DNA of 64,000 nucleotides from Solobacterium sp. (GTDB lineage: Bacteria; Bacillota_I; Bacilli_A; Erysipelotrichales; Erysipelotrichaceae), in NCBI GenBank assembly GCA_017404505.1, contig JAFRCE010000008.1:33039-97038 (forward strand). Reading direction: 5' to 3'. The stretch's first letter is position 1. Every line of letters starts with the position of its first letter. The notes below the pieces were generated by a model, which was not told the DNA's origin, ran no database searches, and worked only from the letters and a program-made list of their open reading frames with translations. Made by a program: the position numbers and the translations under genes. Below are positions 59,726 to 64,000 of the stretch, piece by piece.

Positions 59726-59774
59726 ATGCATTTGCGGAAACGGACAGAAATTTCTTTTTGTAAATATATTAGAC

Positions 59775-59803
59775 TTGCAGAAGCGGAATTCTTTTTCGAT
59801 AAT
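59775..59803 (+). promoter_or_regulatory. Promoter of the ROK-HD-rdgB-trmL operon
   Basis: TTGCAG (59775-59780), 17 bases, GATAAT (59798-59803), 22 bases before the first start codon. Confidence 0.65.
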
Positions 59804-59825
59804 GTAGATAACGAGGTAAATAATT

Positions 59826-60731
59826 ATGGCGAATTATCTGGCAATTGATCTGCTTCGCACTAAGCTGAAGTATGCTTTAATCAGCGATTCTCTTGATATT
59901 ATCGAAGTTGGCAATGAATATATACCGATTGATTCCAAGGACGAACTGTTCGACACGTTTCTGAGTGTGACAGACCGTTACCGTGACGACATTGAAGGTG
60001 TCTCCGTTACGATGCCCGGTGTGATCGACCGCAAGCGCGGCTTTGCCTACAGCGGTGGTGTTTTCGAATGGGTCAAAAACATGGATTATGCCCAGGAACT
60101 TTCCGAATATATTGAAATGCCGGTTGTCATCTGCAACGACGCCAAAGCGGCCGCCATGGCGGAAATCGGTTACGGTGCTCTGAAAAACATCCAGAACGGT
60201 GTGCTTCTGCTGATCCTGAATACCGGTATCGGCGGCACTGTCGTGACCGACGGACATATTCTGGAAGGACAGCACTTCGCTGCCGGCGAATTCTCCTATA
60301 TCCGCGGTGACTATAAAGAAAGAGACGGCACAAGTGACATGTTTGCCTTCAGTGCCAACGTCGACACACTCAGCAAATGCGTTGAGGAGGAGACCGGCCA
60401 GGCAAATATGAACATTCTGCGCATTATCTCCAAACTGAACACCAAAGATGAAAAGGTGACCCGCGGCGTTGAGAAATTCTGTGATATGCTGGCAACCAAC
60501 ATTTACAATCTGCAGTGCGTTCTCGACTGTGACGTGGTCGTCCTCGGCGGACATGTCGCTGACGATCCGATCATGTTCAAAATGGTCAGACAGGCTGTGG
60601 ACCGCAAATTCGACAACGCGCCGTATCACAACATCTTCAAGCCGGCGATCAAAGAATGCATCTTCCACCACAACTCCCGTACCTACGGAGCTGTATACAA
60701 CTTCAAAGATCTGATGAATAACAAGGAATGA
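59826..60731 (+). CDS. ROK-family sugar kinase-like protein
   Basis: The 301-residue protein has ROK features: N-terminal LAIDLLRTKLKYALI as the first phosphate loop (in place of the usual DIGGT), VTMPGVIDRKRG, the catalytic Asp in VVICNDAKAAAMAE, and LLLILNTGIGGTVV. The usual ROK zinc motif (CxCGxxGCxE) is missing and no DNA-binding domain is present. It probably phosphorylates a sugar or is a related regulator; the substrate is unknown. The next gene starts inside its stop (ATGA). Confidence 0.85.
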   Translation: MANYLAIDLLRTKLKYALISDSLDIIEVGNEYIPIDSKDELFDTFLSVTDRYRDDIEGVSVTMPGVIDRKRGFAYSGGVFEWVKNMDYAQELSEYIEMPVVICNDAKAAAMAEIGYGALKNIQNGVLLLILNTGIGGTVVTDGHILEGQHFAAGEFSYIRGDYKERDGTSDMFAFSANVDTLSKCVEEETGQANMNILRIISKLNTKDEKVTRGVEKFCDMLATNIYNLQCVLDCDVVVLGGHVADDPIMFKMVRQAVDRKFDNAPYHNIFKPAIKECIFHHNSRTYGAVYNFKDLMNNKE

Positions 60732-61723
60732 ATAAAACAGTCACGAAGATCTTCCACAATACACTTCCTTCCTTTCTCGGGGCATACCTGCAAAGCGATG
60801 CCATGCAGAGACTGAAGGGAGTCAATATGAACTGCGGGGTGAATTATACTTCTTTCCCGCTTTTTGCTTTAAAGGAGCCGTATACAAGATTTGAACACAG
60901 CCTGAATGCCGCCCTGATCGCCTGGCATTTCAGCCAGGATCCGCGACAGGCGCTCGCCGCGCTGTTTCACGATATCGCGACACCGGCCTTCGCCCACGTC
61001 GTCGATTTCCTGCACGGTGATCATCTGCGCCAGGAAAGCACGGAAGAAAAAACCGCGGAAATCATTCAGACCGACGGAAAGATCATGACGCTGCTTGCCA
61101 GGGACGGTATTGCGTTCCATGATATCTGTGATTATCACCGCTATCCCATCTGTGACAACGACAGCCCACGGCTTTCCGCGGACCGGCTGGAATACACCTT
61201 CAGCAATCTTCTGCGCTACCGGCTGGCTGATACGGAAGACGTCCGAAGGATGTATGAGGATATCCGCCTCACGAAAAATGAAGAGGGTATTGACGAACTG
61301 GCTTTTCAAAACCAGGAAGTGGCTGTGCTGTTTGCCGGTTATGCGCTGCGGTGCGGCTGCATTTACAGCAGCAATGAACACCGTTTCGCGATGGAAACAC
61401 TGGCCGGAATACTGAAGCGGGCAATCGACGCGAGTGTCATTTCGGAAAAGGATCTGTATACCGATGAAGCATCCGTGATCCGTAAACTGCAGAACAGCGA
61501 TCTGAAAGATGTCTGGTGCAAATATACAAAGCTGAAGGCGGTGCATGTCCTGGCGGCATATGAGCCGGAAGCGCTGTGCGTCGATGCCAAGAAACGGTAT
61601 ATTGATCCGCTGGTGATCGGCAAAGGCCGCTGCCGGGATCTGGATCCGCAGCTGAAGAACAGTATCCATGCGTTTCTGAACGAAGACTATAATGTCTTAC
61701 TGAAAGGGGAATATGATGAGTGA
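60728..61723 (+). CDS. HD-domain phosphohydrolase
   Basis: The 331-residue protein has the HD motif set: TRFEHSLNAALIAWHF, ALFHDIATPAFAHVVDF and HGDHLRQESTEE. This order resembles YwfO/dGTPase-like HD proteins that act on nucleotides. The substrate cannot be named. The ATG overlaps the ROK stop by four bases and its end overlaps rdgB by eleven. Being beside rdgB fits nucleotide-pool cleaning. Confidence 0.85.
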   Translation: MNKTVTKIFHNTLPSFLGAYLQSDAMQRLKGVNMNCGVNYTSFPLFALKEPYTRFEHSLNAALIAWHFSQDPRQALAALFHDIATPAFAHVVDFLHGDHLRQESTEEKTAEIIQTDGKIMTLLARDGIAFHDICDYHRYPICDNDSPRLSADRLEYTFSNLLRYRLADTEDVRRMYEDIRLTKNEEGIDELAFQNQEVAVLFAGYALRCGCIYSSNEHRFAMETLAGILKRAIDASVISEKDLYTDEASVIRKLQNSDLKDVWCKYTKLKAVHVLAAYEPEALCVDAKKRYIDPLVIGKGRCRDLDPQLKNSIHAFLNEDYNVLLKGEYDE

Positions 61724-62312
61724 AAAAGTAATTGTCGTGGCCAGCACGAACGAAGGAAAGATCCGTGAATTCCGGCAGATGCTGGAGCCGAAAGGATATA
61801 CGGTCAAAAGCCTGAAGGACTTTGACGATATGCCGGAGATCGAAGAAAACGGCACGACGTTTTCCGAGAATGCCGTGATCAAAGCCAATGCCGTGACATC
61901 CCGCTACGGTATCATGGCGGTTTCAGACGATTCCGGTCTGGAAATCGACGCCTTTGACAAAGGCCCGGGAGTGCACAGTGCCCGCTGGCTCGGCCATGAT
62001 ACGCCATATGAGGAAAAGAACCGGATCATCCTTGAAAGGATGCAGGGTGTCGAAAACCGCAGATGCCGTTATGTCTGCGCGATTGCTGTCACGAGAAAAG
62101 ACCATGAACCGGTCGTCTTCGAGGACACAGTGGAATGCGTCATCGCTGATCATCCGGCCGGATCCAACGGCTTCGGATATGATCCGATCATTTTTTACGA
62201 ACCCTACGGCAAGACGATGGCGGAAATGAGCAAGGAAGAAAAGAACGGTATCTCGCACCGCGGCAAAGCGGTTGCCCGTCTGGAAGAGTGGCTGCGACAT
62301 GAAGATGAATAA
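61713..62312 (+). CDS. rdgB: XTP/dITP pyrophosphatase (RdgB/HAM1)
   Basis: The 199-residue protein starts (M)MSEKVIVVASTNEGKIREF and has FSENAVIKANAVTSRYG, VSDDSGLEIDAF, GPGVHSARWLG and GSNGFGYDPIIF. It removes non-canonical purine nucleotides (XTP, ITP, dITP). AAGGGG lies before the two adjacent ATG codons. It overlaps both neighbours. Confidence 0.96.
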   Translation: MMSEKVIVVASTNEGKIREFRQMLEPKGYTVKSLKDFDDMPEIEENGTTFSENAVIKANAVTSRYGIMAVSDDSGLEIDAFDKGPGVHSARWLGHDTPYEEKNRIILERMQGVENRRCRYVCAIAVTRKDHEPVVFEDTVECVIADHPAGSNGFGYDPIIFYEPYGKTMAEMSKEEKNGISHRGKAVARLEEWLRHEDE

Positions 62313-62979
62313 ACTGCTGGCCGCCCTTGGCGGCATTGCCCTCATGGTCACTCTGCTTCTGACCGCCGTGGATCTCTGCTGTTTTTTCAAGCCGTTTTAC
62401 CATTATGAATACGCGGCCGGAAAACAGGCGGAGAAAATCGGTATGAGCGAGGAAGGTCTGAATGAGGCGACGGACGCTCTGCTGGATTATCTGCACGGCA
62501 GCCGTGACGATATTTTTGTGGAAACGGAAGTGTACGGCGAGAAAAGGGAAGTGTATAACCAGCGCGAGAAACTGCATACGATCGATGTTAGAAATCTGTA
62601 TCAGTCCGCGGTTATGATCCGCAACGTTCTCGCCATCACGTCTTTGCTGATCTTCCTGTATCTGTACTGGAAGAATCACGGAAACTTTCCCGTTCTTTTT
62701 AAGAATGGTCTGAAACACGGCTTTCTCTGTCTTCTGCTGCTGGTCCTGTTCGTATCCGTCTGGGCCATCGCAGATTTCGACGCGTTCTGGCTGAATTTCC
62801 ATTATGTCTTCTTTGACAACGATCTGTTCCTGCTGGATCCGAACACGTCGATCATGATCAACATGTTTCCTTCCGTATTCTTCATGCACATGGTCTTTAT
62901 GATCATTTTCGTCTATGGGCTGTTCGCGCTGGGTGCCTACGGTCTTGCCAATCTGCTGTGCCGAAGGAGAACCGCATGA
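62299..62979 (+). CDS. TIGR01906 / DUF1461 integral membrane protein
   Basis: With ATG 62299 (or 62305) the protein has about 226 residues. It shows an N-terminal hydrophobic helix (LLAALGGIALMVTLLLTAVDLC), a loop with EATDALLDYLHGSRDDIF, then three further helices and the DLFLLDPNTSIMINMFPSVFF block typical of this family. The function is not known; related genes are often near cell-wall and stress genes in Firmicutes. It overlaps rdgB by 14 bases and trmL by four. Confidence 0.85.
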   Translation: MKMNKLLAALGGIALMVTLLLTAVDLCCFFKPFYHYEYAAGKQAEKIGMSEEGLNEATDALLDYLHGSRDDIFVETEVYGEKREVYNQREKLHTIDVRNLYQSAVMIRNVLAITSLLIFLYLYWKNHGNFPVLFKNGLKHGFLCLLLLVLFVSVWAIADFDAFWLNFHYVFFDNDLFLLDPNTSIMINMFPSVFFMHMVFMIIFVYGLFALGAYGLANLLCRRRTA

Positions 62980-63488
62980 TCCATATTGTTCTCTACGAGC
63001 CGGAAATTCCCCAGAATACCGGCAATATCATGCGTACCTGCGCCGCTTTGAATCTGCGGCTGCATCTGATCGAACCGCTCGGTTTCTATCTCGATGAAAA
63101 GCATCTGCGGCGGGCCGGCATGGATTACATGGAGAATCTGACCTATACGGTCTATGAAAACTGGCAGGACTTCTGTTCGAAGAATCAGGGTGAATTCTAT
63201 TATGTGACAAGATACTGCCACCGGACGCCTTTCTCCTTTGTCTATCCGCAAGATGCCGAGATCTATCTGATCTTCGGCAAGGAAAGCACCGGTATTCCCA
63301 AAGAGATCCTGAAAGCCAATCTTCCCCGCTGCATGCGTATCCCGATGGTCAAGGAAGCCCGCAGTCTCAATCTTTCCAACTGTGTCGCAGTATGCGCCTG
63401 CGCTGTTCTGGATCAGTTGGGCTGGCCCGGCCTGTCCGCGGACGAATGGCTGAAAGGAAATGACTTCCTGGAACAGTACGGGTCATGA
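62976..63488 (+). CDS. trmL: tRNA (cytidine/uridine-34 2'-O-)-methyltransferase TrmL
   Basis: ATG 62976 overlaps the previous stop (ATGA) and gives 170 residues. IHIVLYEPEIPQNTGNIMRTC, LIFGKESTGIPKEIL and IPMVKEARSLNLSNCVAV are the SPOUT-family TrmL motifs with the knotted SAM site. It methylates the wobble ribose of tRNA-Leu isoacceptors. Last gene of the ROK operon. Confidence 0.95.
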   Translation: MIHIVLYEPEIPQNTGNIMRTCAALNLRLHLIEPLGFYLDEKHLRRAGMDYMENLTYTVYENWQDFCSKNQGEFYYVTRYCHRTPFSFVYPQDAEIYLIFGKESTGIPKEILKANLPRCMRIPMVKEARSLNLSNCVAVCACAVLDQLGWPGLSADEWLKGNDFLEQYGS

Positions 63489-63491
63489 AAG

Positions 63492-63521
63492 TGGACATCA
63501 CGAATAGGATATCCATATAAT
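63492..63521 (+). promoter_or_regulatory. Promoter before the small membrane protein
   Basis: TGGACA (63492-63497), 18 bases, TATAAT (63516-63521). Confidence 0.55.
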
Positions 63522-63544
63522 GATTGTAGAAAGAGGAAACGGAA

Positions 63545-63739
63545 ATGCTGGAGTGTCTGAGTGATTATATTTCCCTGATCGTCATGATTTTCCTGGTCGT
63601 AGCCGGTTTTTACGGCATGTTTGTCGTGACCGATTCTCAGCATGATGCGGCTGTCCGCAATCGTGAGGAAATGTATTACTCATTCTATGAAAGTATGGAT
63701 GATGAATACGACGACAGTTCAGCTCCGTATTACGAATAA
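63545..63739 (+). CDS. Small single-helix membrane protein, unknown
   Basis: The 64-residue protein starts at ATG 63545 after AGAGGAAACGGAA. It has one transmembrane segment (ISLIVMIFLVVAGFYGMFVV) and a strongly acidic, Tyr-rich C-terminus (MYYSFYESMDDEYDDSS). No family is recognised. It has its own promoter. No clear terminator is seen in the following 90 bases. Confidence 0.6.
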   Translation: MLECLSDYISLIVMIFLVVAGFYGMFVVTDSQHDAAVRNREEMYYSFYESMDDEYDDSSAPYYE

Positions 63740-63831
63740 GCAGAGATTATGATTCAGAAGCCTATTAATTTTCAAGCCGTTAAAGCAAAGTGTTGGTAAA
63801 AGTGCAGGAAAATGCAAATAGGTTTATCATT

Positions 63832-63864
63832 ATGAATGCCAGACCAAATAAAGGATGTGTTTAA
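63832..63864 (+). CDS. Possible leader peptide MNARPNKGCV
   Basis: A 10-codon frame with stop TAA lies at the start of the repeat-rich leader. Its codons overlap inverted-repeat arm A (63838-63847), and its stop falls in arm B. The upstream ATAGG is only a weak ribosome-binding site. It is supported mainly by its position in an attenuator-like structure. Confidence 0.3.
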   Translation: MNARPNKGCV

Positions 63865-63954
63865 GCAGTAACTCAGTCCTTGGTTCTTGGTCTGGCGACT
63901 TCCCTAACTGAGTTATTGCTTAAAAATATTAGGGATTGATGATGAGCCAGACCA
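63838..63954 (+). promoter_or_regulatory. Interlocked inverted-repeat leader, probable translational attenuator
   Basis: Arms in order: A GCCAGACCAA (63838-63847); B, 17 bases at 63860-63876; A' TTGGTCTGGC (63887-63896); C TCCCTAA (63901-63907); B', 17 bases at 63908-63924; C' TTAGGGA (63929-63935); A'' GCCAGACCA (63946-63954). A pairs with A' (10 bp). B pairs with B' (17 bp, one G-U). C pairs with C', which includes the AGGGA ribosome-binding site. A'' can replace A in pairing with A' (9 bp). A-A' and B-B' interlock, so they form a pseudoknot or exclude each other. No T-run follows, so control would be at translation. The 63740-63831 stretch before it has only a weak promoter candidate (TTGGTA at 63793). 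Confidence 0.6.
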
Positions 63955-64000
63955 GAAATTCCTCGTATAAGAAGTTGTTTTCGTTATGGGAAAGCAGCGA
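63939..64000 (+). CDS. Start of an unidentified gene, cut by the window end
   Basis: Two adjacent ATG codons (63939 and 63942) follow AGGGA and open MMSQTRNSSYKKLFSLWESS to the window edge without a stop. Twenty residues are too few to assign a family. The elaborate leader suggests expression is induced, as for some ribosome-protection or rRNA-methylation resistance genes, or some mobile-element genes. Confidence 0.45.
   Translation, partial: MMSQTRNSSYKKLFSLWESS

Noticed and set aside
63838..63924. The paired arms as terminal repeats of an insertion sequence
   Set aside because: The arms interlock (A-B-A'-B') over less than 90 bases and include a ribosome-binding site, which does not fit simple element ends. 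It stays possible until the next gene is known.

Overview
The window is chromosomal DNA of a Bacillota (Firmicutes) bacterium. By eye its base composition is roughly even, higher than in most Bacilli. EzrA, an LrgA/LrgB pair, a Prp-processed L27, a DUF1846 protein, RqcH, a T-box before valS and ribosomal-protein leaders (S4, L21, L20) together suggest a Bacilli/Erysipelotrichia lineage. EzrA is not typical of Clostridia, so Erysipelotrichales is my best guess, unproven. I see no rRNA operon, prophage, CRISPR array or complete insertion sequence.

Layout. 1-16.5 kb: the 3' part of a P1B-type metal ATPase, pepT, tdk, a three-gene accessory operon (O-methyltransferase, SRPBCC protein, esterase) behind a palindromic operator-like site, a DUF1846 protein, a YjbR-like protein, pepF, an EEP-family phosphatase/nuclease, lrgAB, a Nudix gene joined to a papain-like fusion and a lone ParB-like domain, then rluB convergent with rqcH. 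16.5-23.6 kb: gmk, a frameshifted small gene, rpsD with its leader, ezrA, and a cysteine desulfurase/thiI pair for tRNA thiolation. 23.6-27.6 kb: rplU-prp-rpmA-obgE-ruvA-ruvB. 27.6-36.1 kb: an exported SH3-like protein, a valine T-box and valS, an alpha/beta hydrolase that has lost catalytic residues, and a strongly promoted ppdK with a lysine/alanine tail. 36.1-41.1 kb: rimP-nusA-rnpM-infB-rbfA, with no ylxQ and with long acidic tails on NusA and RbfA.

41.2-47.95 kb: a compact type VII secretion (WXG100/EssC) locus made of two WXG100-like proteins, a large lipoprotein, an EssC ATPase and a ubiquitin-like EsaB/YukD protein. No EsaA, EssA or EssB is recognisable. 47.9-54.4 kb: a radical SAM/SPASM and TtcA-like pair on the minus strand, then truB-ribF-rsmF-like-RelA/SpoT-like genes and an Asp23 gene. 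54.4-57.8 kb: infC-rpmI-rplT with an L20-type leader, then gltX flanked by tRNA-Glu(CTC) and tRNA-Gln(CTG). 58-63.7 kb: a CofE-like ligase, a stop-interrupted small gene with double-glycine motifs, and a tightly packed ROK kinase / HD hydrolase / rdgB / membrane protein / trmL operon.

At the right edge (63.83-64.0 kb) is the most unusual non-coding structure: interlocked inverted repeats, a possible 10-residue leader peptide and a hairpin that captures the ribosome-binding site of a gene running out of the window. It looks like a translational attenuator. Together with the reduced type VII locus and the interrupted double-glycine gene, it is the best candidate for something not described before.
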